From Clostridia bacterium (GTDB lineage Bacteria; Bacillota; Clostridia; Christensenellales; Aristaeellaceae): a stretch of DNA of 64,000 nt. Shown piece by piece: positions 1 through 8,997 of this stretch. The translations under genes were made by a program, and so were the position numbers. The stretch spans positions 45,300 through 109,299 of the forward strand of contig JAFVXE010000021.1 of the NCBI GenBank assembly GCA_017501255.1. Reading direction: 5' to 3'. Each line of letters opens with the position of its first letter. The first letter of the stretch is position 1. The notes below the pieces were generated by a model. That model did not search any database. It was given only the letters and a program-made list of their open reading frames with translations, and was not told the DNA's origin.

Positions 1-805
1 TCAGGGTCAGCGTGCCGCCTGCCACCACGCCCTTGGTGCTGCTGGACAGTTCGGCTACCAGATTGGTCTCTGCAAAGGAAATCACTTTCTCATCAACCGT
101 ATAGGTTTCTTCCTTACTGCTGCCTTCGGCTTTGTAAGTGATCTTTGCGCTGCTGGTAAGGTTGCTTTTTTCCATGGTGGCCTTGTAGGTAAGCTCTACC
201 TTGGCACCGGGATCCAGCTTGGGCACGGTTTGCGCCTTGCTGTTGATATCCTCGTTTTCGACGATGGTAACATCCTCAAGTGCGACTGTACCAGCGTTGG
301 TAATGGCATACTTCACCTGAATTTCCTGACCCTCATGGGCAGCGGAAGGGGTGATGGTACGCTCCACATCAATGGCAACAGCGGCTTCCTGACGGGAAAC
401 TGTGGCACGGATCGCCTGGCTGCGGGGCGTAGCCTGGCCATTTTCCTTGTAGACAGTATACTTGGCAAAATACTGGATGAAGCCCTGTTCCAGTTCCCGC
501 TCATTGATGCTGTAGGTGCCCGTCCAGGTCTGGGATTCCCCTGCCTTCAAAACAGCGGAACCGCCATTACCGAAATCCGTAATAATCTCTGCCTGCGGGC
601 TGAAAAGAACAACGGGATCCTGCAGGTCCTGGTCGGTGGTATTGGATACGGTTATGGTCACATTCACTTCGCCGGGGCCGGAAAGATACGCCGGCGACAG
701 CTCGATGGCACAGGTAACAGGATCCTCATCAGCGTACGCAATGGCTGTGATCGCCATCAGCGCAAGGATCAACGCACACAGTGTCAGCAATCCGCGTTTT
801 TTCAT
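1..805 (-). CDS. Secreted repeat-domain protein, C-terminus cut off by window edge
   Basis: The reading frame starts at the ATG at 805 and stays open to base 1, so about 268 residues are seen and the C-terminus is missing. Residues 1-25 form a signal peptide (MKKR, hydrophobic core, then AYA just before DEDP). The rest looks like beta-sandwich repeats of the DUF11 / conserved-repeat type: phrases such as NVTITVSNTTDQ and VKYAITNAGTVALEDVTIVE are typical of these extracellular modules. It is probably exported and cell-surface or secreted. A good sigma-A promoter lies upstream at 944-972. No catalytic motif is visible, and no function can be assigned beyond a secreted structural or adhesive role. 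Confidence 0.7.
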   Translation of the reverse strand, partial: MKKRGLLTLCALILALMAITAIAYADEDPVTCAIELSPAYLSGPGEVNVTITVSNTTDQDLQDPVVLFSPQAEIITDFGNGGSAVLKAGESQTWTGTYSINERELEQGFIQYFAKYTVYKENGQATPRSQAIRATVSRQEAAVAIDVERTITPSAAHEGQEIQVKYAITNAGTVALEDVTIVENEDINSKAQTVPKLDPGAKVELTYKATMEKSNLTSSAKITYKAEGSSKEETYTVDEKVISFAETNLVAELSSSTKGVVAGGTLTL

Positions 806-943
806 GCTACATCCGGGCTGCCAGAAGCAGCCCAACCTCCCTTCGCCCACCCAAACCATTTTTCGGCTTCGGTTATGGGTATTCTTGCCATGGTGCATAT
901 TCTTCATTCCACAAGGAAGATACAAGCCTATGCTTTCTACCTT

Positions 944-972
944 ATTTTATTACAGAAATGTTTCAATGTCAA
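944..972 (-). promoter_or_regulatory. Sigma-A promoter for the secreted protein gene
   Basis: On the minus strand, TTGACA (967-972) and TAAAAT (944-949) are separated by 17 bases. This leaves a leader of about 130 bases before the ATG at 805. No clear riboswitch fold was seen in the leader. Confidence 0.6.
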
Positions 973-1024
973 GAAAAGCCGCATCTGGAAGGGAATTGTT
1001 TTACATATGATTCACATTTTAAAA

Positions 1025-1675
1025 TCAGGGCATCAGGTTGAGCATATCCTCCTCATTGTTCACATCCACAAAACTATCCGGAACCTGCCCCACAATAATA
1101 CTTTCCGCAATGGGCACAGTACTGGTAACCCGTACTTTTCTGGAATCTGCCGGAACGATGAGACTGACCGAGGTTTCCAGCGTAAGAAACAATTTGTGGC
1201 GCGTCTGGTTGATGCCGGCAGTTTCGAATTCTGTTTCAAACTGCGTACTGACAGCCCCGATGGGAACAATCTGCACGGCGATTCTTGGTCCGAAGCCACC
1301 CAGGAAGCGAATGCCCAGCGCTGCACCAAGCGGCACATCAACCATCTGATTTTCAATGCTGTTCAGCTCCTCCTGCGCCAGAATCGCTGTCTGTGTAGCA
1401 ATCTGATTCATGCGCATGGTATTGGCCCGAAGCATGGAAACCCGGCCATCCGTATCCATTTGTACTTCCATCAGATCATCATAGGATATACCTTCCCCCA
1501 CCACCTGCTGTGCTGCCCGGTTGACGGTTTCCAAAGCAATGGAATGAGCCGTGGCATAAGCCATATCCAGCAGGGTCTGGCTCAGATTCTGTTCAATCAG
1601 CAGGAAGGCTGCCGTCAATAGCAAAAGTACCAGAGCAGCCCAGCGAACGCATCTTCGTTTTTTTCTCTCCTTCAT
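1025..1675 (-). CDS. yunB: Sporulation protein YunB
   Basis: A 216-residue protein with an N-terminal membrane anchor (residues about 12-30) and an extracytoplasmic domain. Length and layout fit YunB, a conserved endospore-former protein of uncertain biochemical role that is expressed in the mother cell during sporulation in Bacillus. The central stretch, with LDMAYATAHSIALETVN and a following VGEGISYDDL, matches the family pattern, as does the tail with DVNNEEDMLNLMP. The frame extends to 1705, but the ATG at 1675 has GGAGGG seven bases upstream and is the better start. It is divergent from the penicillin-binding protein gene. It supports an endospore-forming host. Confidence 0.8.
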   Translation of the reverse strand: MKERKKRRCVRWAALVLLLLTAAFLLIEQNLSQTLLDMAYATAHSIALETVNRAAQQVVGEGISYDDLMEVQMDTDGRVSMLRANTMRMNQIATQTAILAQEELNSIENQMVDVPLGAALGIRFLGGFGPRIAVQIVPIGAVSTQFETEFETAGINQTRHKLFLTLETSVSLIVPADSRKVRVTSTVPIAESIIVGQVPDSFVDVNNEEDMLNLMP

Positions 1676-1775
1676 GCCCGATCCCTCCATAGAAGGATAT
1701 GCCAATCAAAACATCCTATGAACCAAATCACGTCCGGTTTGTTACAGCGTGGTATGGCGCATCGCCATCAAAGTG

Positions 1776-1784
1776 TGGTATAAT
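1776..1784 (+). promoter_or_regulatory. Extended -10 promoter for the penicillin-binding protein gene
   Basis: TGGTATAAT (1776-1784) is a perfect TATAAT with the TG extension. No convincing -35 box is found at the usual distance, which fits an extended -10 promoter. The TTG start of the gene follows about 68 bases downstream. Confidence 0.5.
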
Positions 1785-1851
1785 CAATTGCGTTTTTCTG
1801 TTTGCAGCTTTGTGCTGCCCAAGCGCCAAAACCATTGGGGAGGAAACTCGT

Positions 1852-4599
1852 TTGTATCAGCAGGATCAAACAACAAATAACCAATCCTGGTATGAGGAGA
1901 ACCCTGCGTATCAGCAACCGGCACCGGATGATCAGGATTTTTATACACCCAAAAAGCGAACCATTTTCAAACCCAAGCTGACAAAACCCAACTTCATTGT
2001 TTCCATGCTGGTATGCAGCGTGCGCCTTGCTGTGCTGCTGATCGTGCTGGCTGGGCTGGCGCTGGGCGGCATGATCTTCGGCATTGCCAAAGGCTATATG
2101 GAAACCGCACCCACGCTGGATCTGGCTTTGCTCAGCGATCAGGACAAAACCTCCTTTTTGTACGATTCCAAGGGAAATGTCATCACCGACTACAAAGGCA
2201 CTGAAAACCGCATCATGGTGAATATTTCCATGATGCCCCAGAACCTTTGCAATGCTTTTGTCGCTGTGGAAGACGCCCGTTTCTATACCCATAACGGTAT
2301 TGACATCAAGCGTATTGTGGGTTCCTTTATCACCAATTTCACCACCGGTTCCCAGCAGGGCGGTTCCACCATCACCCAGCAGTTGATTAAAAACACCGTT
2401 CTTTCCAGTGAGCAGAGTTATAAGCGCAAAATTCAGGAAGCCTATCTGGCCATGCAGCTGGAAACCCGCTATACCAAAGCGCAGATTCTGGAATGTTACC
2501 TGAACACCATTTATCTGGGCGAGAATTATTATGGGGTGGAGGTTGCCTCTCAGGGGTACTTTGGCAAATCCCTCAGCGAATTGAGCCTGCGGGAATGCGC
2601 CATGCTGGCCGGCATGACCAACAATCCTTATTACTACAATCCCCGCCGGAATTTCTATACCCGCACTTCGGAAACCACCGACTATCAAAAAATCACCAAT
2701 GACCGTACCGACTATGTGCTGCGCTGTATGTACGAAAACCAGTTCATCACGCAGGCGCAGTATCAGGAAGCCCTGAACCCTGCCACGGCCAACGTGCTGG
2801 AGCATTCCTCCATGGAAGGAGAGGGAATGTACCAGTATGCCCACTATGTGGAGTATGCGGTCAGCGATATTGTGGACTGTTTTCTGGAGATGCGGGGTCT
2901 GGAGAATACCAGCGAAAACCGCTACAAAATGGAAAATGAACTGCGCACCGGCGGCTACCACGTAACCCTGGCGATCGATACAGAAATCCAGCAGATCGTG
3001 GAAGACACGCTGGCTAATTGGAATGATTATCCCGCCCTGCGTGATCCCAGTGACAAGATTTATCGTGCCCGCAACGCAGATGGTAGCTATCAGGAGATTA
3101 TTCAGCCGCAGGTGGCTGCCGTTGTGATGGACTACCGTACCGGCGAGATCAAAGCCATGGTTGGCAGCCGTACGCCGCCAACCCAGCGCAAGACGCTGAA
3201 CCGGGCCACGGATATGAAAATGCCTATCGGTTCTTCCATCAAGCCCATTGCCGTCTATGCCCCTGCATTGGAGCTTGGCGCTTCTCCTGCCAGCATCGTT
3301 TACAATATGCCGTTGCCCATCAGCGGATGGCGTGGCTCTGATGGCAAGGACAGCTGGCCCCGCAATTACGGCGGCAGCGACTACACAGGCCCCCAAACCT
3401 TCCGACAGGCTATGAAGCGCAGCCACAATGTATCCGCTGCCCAAGCGCTGATCAACTATGTGGGCGTGGACCGTTCCGTGGAATATCTGATGCGTATGGG
3501 CGTGGACCGTGACAACATTGATGCAACACCTTTCGGCCTTTCACTGGGTTCCAGCGGGATTACGCCTTTGCAGGAAACTGTGGCTTACAGCGTGCTGGCC
3601 AATGGCGGCGTATACCAGAAGCCCATTTCCTTCCTTGGCATCTCTGACAGCACTGGTAAAGTGGTTTACGACAGCCATGCCCAGCAGATTCGCTATCAGG
3701 TGTTCCGGCCCTCCACCAGCTGGATGATCGTGGATATGATGAAGGATGTGGTTTCCGGCGGAACCGGCACCAAAGCCAAAATCAGCGGTCAGACGGTTGC
3801 CGGAAAGACCGGTACCAACAGCGATTCCCGTGGCATCACCTTCTGCGGTATGACGGGCTGGTACGTCTCCACCATCTGGGTGGGACACGATAACTACAAG
3901 CCGCTTTCCTCCAAAACCACCGGCGGCAACTCTGCTGCTCCCATCTGGCAGGCCTACATGAGCAAGATTCACAAAGCCAAAGGATTGGAAAACCGGGATA
4001 TTATCGAGGCTGACCCATCTGAAGTGGAATTGGTGAAGGTTACCACCTGCGCCGTCAGCGGTCAGCTGGCTACCGATGCCTGCCGCAATGATGTATTGGG
4101 GTATGGCGTGGTAACCGACTATTGGTATGCTCCCACTGCTCCCTCCGTATCCTGCCAGATGCACCAATCTCTGCAGGTTTGTGCCGATACCAACATGATC
4201 CCCAGTGAATATTGCCGGAACGTGGTCACCAGAGGCGTTATCGCCATCCCCAACGGACATCCCCTGAGCCGTTTTGTCAACGACCCGGAGTATGGCAACG
4301 TATTGTCTGAATACCTGGGAAGCACTACCAGCTATGCGGTTTGTTCCTATCATCAGTATGGCGACGGCGGCTATCAGAATTATGACCCGACCGTGCAGAA
4401 TGTACTGATCCCTGATGCCCGCCAGCTGATTGACAGTGCCTACAGCATCATGTCCATGCTGGATCCTTCCTCCGATTTGTACAACAATATCCAGCGGGCC
4501 ATCAACAATCTGGATATGATCATCTCCAACCCTGCCGCCAGCACAGCGGATGTGGCGGCTGCCATGGCTGCGCTGACCCAGGCCATGGCTGGATACTAA
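1852..4599 (+). CDS. Class A penicillin-binding protein (bifunctional transglycosylase/transpeptidase)
   Basis: A 915-residue PBP1A-type enzyme that polymerises lipid II into glycan strands and cross-links the peptides on the outer face of the membrane. Order seen: cytoplasmic tail rich in Gln/Tyr, one TM segment (about residues 54-84), a GT51 glycosyltransferase domain with EDARFY..HNGID and GGSTITQQLIKN, then a transpeptidase domain with the serine motif SSIKP (about 460), SHN (about 523) and KTGT (about 651). A Cys-rich C-terminal extension of about 200 residues follows, ending in an Ala-rich helix. The frame is open from 1699, but the TTG at 1852 is preceded by GGGGAGG at correct spacing, so TTG is taken as the start. 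Confidence 0.92.
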   Translation: MYQQDQTTNNQSWYEENPAYQQPAPDDQDFYTPKKRTIFKPKLTKPNFIVSMLVCSVRLAVLLIVLAGLALGGMIFGIAKGYMETAPTLDLALLSDQDKTSFLYDSKGNVITDYKGTENRIMVNISMMPQNLCNAFVAVEDARFYTHNGIDIKRIVGSFITNFTTGSQQGGSTITQQLIKNTVLSSEQSYKRKIQEAYLAMQLETRYTKAQILECYLNTIYLGENYYGVEVASQGYFGKSLSELSLRECAMLAGMTNNPYYYNPRRNFYTRTSETTDYQKITNDRTDYVLRCMYENQFITQAQYQEALNPATANVLEHSSMEGEGMYQYAHYVEYAVSDIVDCFLEMRGLENTSENRYKMENELRTGGYHVTLAIDTEIQQIVEDTLANWNDYPALRDPSDKIYRARNADGSYQEIIQPQVAAVVMDYRTGEIKAMVGSRTPPTQRKTLNRATDMKMPIGSSIKPIAVYAPALELGASPASIVYNMPLPISGWRGSDGKDSWPRNYGGSDYTGPQTFRQAMKRSHNVSAAQALINYVGVDRSVEYLMRMGVDRDNIDATPFGLSLGSSGITPLQETVAYSVLANGGVYQKPISFLGISDSTGKVVYDSHAQQIRYQVFRPSTSWMIVDMMKDVVSGGTGTKAKISGQTVAGKTGTNSDSRGITFCGMTGWYVSTIWVGHDNYKPLSSKTTGGNSAAPIWQAYMSKIHKAKGLENRDIIEADPSEVELVKVTTCAVSGQLATDACRNDVLGYGVVTDYWYAPTAPSVSCQMHQSLQVCADTNMIPSEYCRNVVTRGVIAIPNGHPLSRFVNDPEYGNVLSEYLGSTTSYAVCSYHQYGDGGYQNYDPTVQNVLIPDARQLIDSAYSIMSMLDPSSDLYNNIQRAINNLDMIISNPAASTADVAAAMAALTQAMAGY

Positions 4600-4627
4600 A
4601 CAGCACACAATGAAAAAGGGGAAGGTG

Positions 4628-4667
4628 CAGGAAACTCAGTTTCCTGCCGGGGGTGGGCAGAGCCCAC
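4628..4667. other. Two adjacent small hairpins downstream of the PBP gene
   Basis: CAGGAAACT (4628-4636) and AGTTTCCTG (4638-4646) form a perfect 9-base inverted repeat around one base. Right after it, GTGGGC (4653-4658) and GCCCAC (4662-4667) form a second hairpin with a 3-base loop. The rest of 4668-4760 is GC-rich with no ORF supported. The role is unknown; it could be a dispersed palindromic element or an RNA-stabilising 3' end. Confidence 0.4.
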
Positions 4668-4762
4668 AAACCCTGCGCCGCAGCGCTTTCCTGCAAGCAC
4701 AGCGAGCGCCAAAGGCGCAAGATGTGCGGCTTCGACCAAATCGTATGGGTTTATCGATAGTC

Positions 4763-4803
4763 AGAACCGCCCGGTCATCTGATTTTGATGACCGGGCGGT
4801 TCT
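4763..4803. terminator. Long-stem terminator between convergent genes
   Basis: AGAACCGCCCGGTCAT (4763-4778) pairs perfectly with 4788-4803 around a 9-base loop, giving a 16-bp stem. It lies between the + strand PBP gene and the converging minus strand gene. U-tracts are poor on both sides, so it may act mainly as a strong bidirectional block or RNA 3' end. Confidence 0.65.
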
Positions 4804-4812
4804 GTATGTAGC

Positions 4813-7302
4813 TTATTCCAGATTCAAAAGTTCCAGCGTTTTAGGTAAACCGCTGAACACCTTGCGAAGGCTGTCAGCGTTAGCGGATTTGCTGATAAGC
4901 GCAGGTACGATCCAGTGAGAAACCGCAATATCCGCTGCGGCTACAAAGCCGCCACGCACACGGCGCATTCCTGCCTCCATAAAGCGGCGCATATCTTCCA
5001 GCGTCACTTCCGGAATGGCAATCTGCTGCTGCACCATGGTATTTTTCATATCGGTAAACCATTTGTCAGCTTCCGTCAGAAGGGGATGCACATCCGAACG
5101 AATCTTCCGGAAGGCTTCCAGAGAAGCCGGACGGATGGTCTGCCATTCATCCCCATGCCCGAAAGTACGGCGGAGATGGTTGGGGGCACGGAACACCGGC
5201 ACGAAGAGTGGAATGGTATCGTTGACAGAAGCAACAAAAATGTTTTTGTGGCCAAAGGCAGTCACGCTCTCTGTACCAACCGGCTGAATGGCAACCGTGG
5301 GAGTGCGGAGATCGTTTTCCGGCAACAGGCTGACCAGTTCGATCTGTTCTTGTGCCTGATGGACTGCGCAAACGCTCTGCAAGCCAAGGCTTTCCATCAT
5401 CAGCGTTGCGAAGCGATAGCCATCCTCGCGGGTGGCGGCGCACAGACAAAGGGTATCGCTGACGGAGAACAGCACCAAAAGGCTCATGGCTTCATCCTCA
5501 CTGAGAGCAAAACCATTATTGTTCATATGCTGACGCAGATTTTCAGCCATTTCGGATACCGTGTACCGCTGGCCCACCACAGGTGAAAGCACCACACGAT
5601 TGGCGTCGGAACTGGTAAGGCAGTTGATATGCTGTTTCACATATTCCTGCGTCTTTTCTGCAACTTCACCGCTCAGCGCCTGGGCAGTGGCTTTCAAAGA
5701 TTCGCAGGTTTTCTCCAGCGTTGCCACTTCCTGCTTGAGACGATCAGACTCGCCACGGAGCTTGTTGGACAGGTTGGAAAGGACTTTTTCACGATATTTC
5801 TTTTCGTTTTCCTTAGCGGAATCCAACTGCATCAGCAAATCAAGGCGCTCCGCCTCGATTTCTGCCAGTTGTTCCTGTGCTGCAGCGGTGGTGCGGGTGC
5901 TGAAGCCCTTGCGGCGGAAAGCAGTCATCATATCCTGCATAAAGCTTTCGTTGGTAAGCAACTGTGCCAGGGCACCTTCCCGGAGATCGCTGTTCTGCCA
6001 TACATATTCCAGATCCATCAGCAAACGCTCAATGGGATTGTCCACCATCTGATAGGTGGACTGCTCGCCCTGAAAAGCGCCGGACTGCACCATATGGCGT
6101 TCCACCACATGATGCACCGACTGGGGCTTGCGCATACTGTGAGTAATCTGGCGGGCATTGCGGTTCAGGGGCGTACCATTGAAATGACCGGCGGGTTCCT
6201 CGATGGGCAGTTCTTCTTCTGCGCTTTCCACCTCAGCGCTGAGGCGGTTGGCGCTGCTGCTGAGGGGCTGCGCCAGACGGGACAGCTGCTGATCAAAGCT
6301 CAGATCCTGATCCAGAATTTCCAGACGGGAACCGATGGGCAAAGCAGCTTCTTCTGCTTCCGCTGATGTGTTTGCAGGCTTCGGCTCTTCCACAGCAGGT
6401 TTTTCGTCGTCATCCTGCATCTTCTGCTCTTTCTGAACAGGTTTTTCCTGTTTGGCCTTAGGCTCATGGGAAGCATTCTCTGCCAATTTGGCCTGTTCCG
6501 TTTGAGGCTTCTTTTCCTGCTTGTTTGGCTTTTCCTGCTTTGCAGGCTGTTCCTTGACAACAGGCTTATCTTCTGCGACCGTTGCCTTTTCTGGTGCAGC
6601 ATCACCAGCGGTTTCTGCCGGCTTTTCTTCCTTGGCAGGTTCAGCAGCGCTGGCAGCCTCGGCGGGCTTATTTTCATCCACATGGCCGCGTTCCTTGCGG
6701 CGCAAAGCGCTGCGGCGCTGCCGCCAGTTGAGCAACTGCTCCGGATTCCAGCAAATGCGGCGGTTGCCCAGGATTTCGGTGTCAAACTGATGCAGCAGGA
6801 AGCTGTCATCGCCAAAGGGCTTGAGAGCATCCAATTGCTGCAAAGCCACTTCCTCCCGGGCAACTGGCCCCAACAGCAGCTTGCCATTCTGTACAAGCAC
6901 CATGGCCGTCAGCGCACCGGAGGCATCCTTTCCGGCTTCCACCACTTCGAAGCAGGCACCGGGCGCAAACTCACAGATCACATCGGAATAAATCGCCTGC
7001 TGATTGCGTTCGCCCTGATCGGGGGCATAATTGCGATTCTGGCGCACCTTGACCAGTTCCCGGCCATCCGAAACCAGATTGATGGCACACAAACCGTTGA
7101 TTTCCCGCATACGCTCCTTGAAGGTGCTCTGCTCGCGCTTATCGGGAACGATGCGGAGACTGCCGTCGTCCGGAAAAAGTTCCTTGCTGCCGAGCAACAT
7201 TTCGCCCTCACGGGTACAAAGCGGAAAAACACGGAAAATGACTCGCTGTTTATTATCTTCTTCCACAAAGGCCAGCGTTACCGTTCCGTTCATTTCCTTC
7301 AT
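4813..7302 (-). CDS. Large protein of unknown function with central coiled coil
   Basis: An 829-residue soluble protein with no signal peptide or TM segment; I do not recognise a named family. Residues 1-205 form a folded N-terminal domain that ends with a tryptophan-bearing RRICWNPEQLLNW stretch. Residues about 206-340 are a low-complexity linker rich in Lys, Glu, Pro and Ala. Residues about 470-555 are a coiled coil. Residues about 560-829 form a folded C-terminal domain. That domain has the feel of an AAA+ or McrB-like fold with its P-loop lost (a VSDTLCLCAATREDG stretch sits where a Walker A might be), but this is a guess. It is monocistronic, with its own promoter and a palindromic operator at 7385-7399. 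A weak AAGGG site 12 bases upstream supports the ATG at 7302. Confidence 0.75.
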   Translation of the reverse strand: MKEMNGTVTLAFVEEDNKQRVIFRVFPLCTREGEMLLGSKELFPDDGSLRIVPDKREQSTFKERMREINGLCAINLVSDGRELVKVRQNRNYAPDQGERNQQAIYSDVICEFAPGACFEVVEAGKDASGALTAMVLVQNGKLLLGPVAREEVALQQLDALKPFGDDSFLLHQFDTEILGNRRICWNPEQLLNWRQRRSALRRKERGHVDENKPAEAASAAEPAKEEKPAETAGDAAPEKATVAEDKPVVKEQPAKQEKPNKQEKKPQTEQAKLAENASHEPKAKQEKPVQKEQKMQDDDEKPAVEEPKPANTSAEAEEAALPIGSRLEILDQDLSFDQQLSRLAQPLSSSANRLSAEVESAEEELPIEEPAGHFNGTPLNRNARQITHSMRKPQSVHHVVERHMVQSGAFQGEQSTYQMVDNPIERLLMDLEYVWQNSDLREGALAQLLTNESFMQDMMTAFRRKGFSTRTTAAAQEQLAEIEAERLDLLMQLDSAKENEKKYREKVLSNLSNKLRGESDRLKQEVATLEKTCESLKATAQALSGEVAEKTQEYVKQHINCLTSSDANRVVLSPVVGQRYTVSEMAENLRQHMNNNGFALSEDEAMSLLVLFSVSDTLCLCAATREDGYRFATLMMESLGLQSVCAVHQAQEQIELVSLLPENDLRTPTVAIQPVGTESVTAFGHKNIFVASVNDTIPLFVPVFRAPNHLRRTFGHGDEWQTIRPASLEAFRKIRSDVHPLLTEADKWFTDMKNTMVQQQIAIPEVTLEDMRRFMEAGMRRVRGGFVAAADIAVSHWIVPALISKSANADSLRKVFSGLPKTLELLNLE

Positions 7303-7374
7303 ATTAAATACAAACCCTTCAATTACTTTGCTGTGCTCAACGAAAAATTATGAATGAACCGTGAACACGCATAC

Positions 7375-7403
7375 AGTTTAATCTCGAAAACGATTTTCGT
7401 CAA
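7375..7403 (-). promoter_or_regulatory. Promoter with embedded operator for the 829-residue protein gene
   Basis: On the minus strand, TTGACG (7398-7403) and TAAACT (7375-7380) have a 17-base spacer. Most of the spacer is an inverted repeat, CGAAAA-CGA-TTTTCG (7385-7399), which resembles a LacI/GalR-class half-site pair. A repressor bound there would block RNA polymerase directly. Confidence 0.5.
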
Positions 7404-7485
7404 TACTCTGCGACATTTTCGGGCAAGTTTCCTACAAAATGCACAGGTCTTATCGTTTGTATTTGTAAATTGTTTCTCAGTTTTC

Positions 7486-7514
7486 TTGACAATTTAATAT
7501 TTTTGTAATATATT
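7486..7514 (+). promoter_or_regulatory. Sigma-A promoter for the SH3/peptidoglycan-binding protein gene
   Basis: TTGACA (7486-7491), a 17-base spacer and TATATT (7509-7514) lie in an AT-rich stretch 74 bases before the ATG at 7588. Confidence 0.65.
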
Positions 7515-7587
7515 TGGTTCCGTCGGAAAGACTGTGCAGCAGCCCTTGATCGCCTGCCAGCCAACGGCAAATCAAAGGAGGTTTCCC

Positions 7588-8922
7588 ATGTTTATCAGGC
7601 AACAGACGAACCAAAGAAGCCTTTTTTCCCGCTTGGTTTTTGCTTTTCTGATCCTTCTTTTGTTTATCAGCTTTTCGCTGCCCGAGGCTATGGCAGCCTC
7701 CGGCAATACCGGTACCACCACAGCCAAGGTGGTGCTCCGCAAAAGTGCTGACAAGGATTCCAAAGCTTTGCAGACGATTCCCGAAGACGAAGAAGTGGAT
7801 CTGCTGGGCACTTCCGGCAGCTGGTACAAAGTGCGCTATGGCAACTTTTCCGGCTATGTGATGAAGAAATATGTGAAGGCCAGCAAGACCAGCACTGTCG
7901 CCAATGAGGAAAAGATCGAGGCGCTGGGCGACCCGCCCGGAGCCATGCGCATCGGTGATAACAACAGCGATGTGAAAAAACTGCAAAAGGCTTTGAAGAT
8001 TCTCGGTTACTATGATGGCGATATCGACGGCGATTACGGTAAAGGCACCACCGCCGCCGTGAATGCCTATCAGGAGGATCACAAGCTGGAAGCGGATGGC
8101 GTTGCGGGCCGTTCCACGGTAAAGAGCATTTTCGGCAGCTGCGCTTCTACCTCCATGAATGCCGAGCTGAACGGTTCTTCCTCCGGCAAGCGCAGCACAT
8201 CCAACACCAGCAGTTCCAGCACCTCCAAATACAAAACCGTTGACAGCATTGCTGACATCGGCAGCGCTCCCTCCCCCACCAAGGAAGGCAGCAGCGGCAC
8301 CGACGTTGTCAAGTTGCAGCAGGCACTGGAATACCTGGGATACTACGATGGCGCTATCGACGGCGATTATGGCTCTGGCACCGTCGCCGCTGTGAAGAAG
8401 TTTCAGACAAAGCGTGGCTTGAAGGCCGATGGCGTTGCCGGTGTGGGAACCCTGAAAGTAATTTTCGGTTCCTCCGCTTACAAAACCTCTTCCTCTTCGT
8501 CTTCCAAAACCTACAAAACCGAGACGCTGGACTGGTTCAAGGATGACGTCACCCGTGTGATTCCCAAGAATGCCCGCTTTACCATCAAGGATGTTAGCAC
8601 CGGCAAAACCTTTGAGGCCGTTCGCTGGTCCGGTTCCAACCACATTGACGCAGAACCCCGCACCGCCTCCGATACCAAAACCATGAAGGCCATCTACGGC
8701 GGCTCCTGGAGCTGGCGCAGACGTCCCATTCTGATCATGTACAATGGTCACGTGTACGCCGCCTCCATGAACGGTATGCCTCACGGCACCTCTACCATCA
8801 GCGGCAACAATTTCAACGGTCATTTCTGTATCCATTTCAAGAACAGCAAGACCCACGAAACCCAAAAGGTGGACAGCGAGCATCAGAATGCCGTAGACCG
8901 AGCCGCCAAGGCCACCTGGTAA
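7588..8922 (+). CDS. Secreted SH3 and double peptidoglycan-binding-domain protein
   Basis: A 444-residue exported protein. The start at 7588 follows AAAGGAGG. Order: signal peptide ending near EAMAA (residue about 36), a bacterial SH3 domain (about 45-95, VVLRKSADKDSKAL through YVMKKYV), a first PG_binding_1 repeat (LKILGYYDGDIDGDYGKGT), a Ser/Thr-rich linker, a second PG_binding_1 repeat (LEYLGYYDGAIDGDYGSGT), a Ser-rich linker, and a C-terminal domain of about 130 residues with conserved-looking RWSGSNHIDAEP and GHFCIHFKNSKTH segments. The peptidoglycan-binding parts put it in the wall. The C-terminal domain is probably the active or ligand-binding part; the paired His and Asp residues suggest a hydrolase or metal site, but I cannot name it. 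Confidence 0.85.
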   Translation: MFIRQQTNQRSLFSRLVFAFLILLLFISFSLPEAMAASGNTGTTTAKVVLRKSADKDSKALQTIPEDEEVDLLGTSGSWYKVRYGNFSGYVMKKYVKASKTSTVANEEKIEALGDPPGAMRIGDNNSDVKKLQKALKILGYYDGDIDGDYGKGTTAAVNAYQEDHKLEADGVAGRSTVKSIFGSCASTSMNAELNGSSSGKRSTSNTSSSSTSKYKTVDSIADIGSAPSPTKEGSSGTDVVKLQQALEYLGYYDGAIDGDYGSGTVAAVKKFQTKRGLKADGVAGVGTLKVIFGSSAYKTSSSSSSKTYKTETLDWFKDDVTRVIPKNARFTIKDVSTGKTFEAVRWSGSNHIDAEPRTASDTKTMKAIYGGSWSWRRRPILIMYNGHVYAASMNGMPHGTSTISGNNFNGHFCIHFKNSKTHETQKVDSEHQNAVDRAAKATW

Positions 8923-8961
8923 GAGCCATCATTGTATCCAAAAGAAATTTTCTTCCGTCCC

Positions 8962-8990
8962 TTGACTTTCGTCCTCATCTTCCCTATAAT
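8962..8990 (+). promoter_or_regulatory. Sigma-A promoter of the T-box operon
   Basis: TTGACT (8962-8967), a 17-base spacer and a perfect TATAAT (8985-8990). Transcription should start near 8997, just at the 5' edge of the T-box leader. Confidence 0.8.
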
Positions 8991-8997
8991 ATGCCTC

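Noticed and set aside
230..1621. 463-residue frame on +
   Set aside because: It is antisense to yunB and the secreted protein, and has no ribosome site.
1768..3444. 558-residue frame on minus
   Set aside because: It is antisense to the penicillin-binding protein gene and has no recognisable domain.
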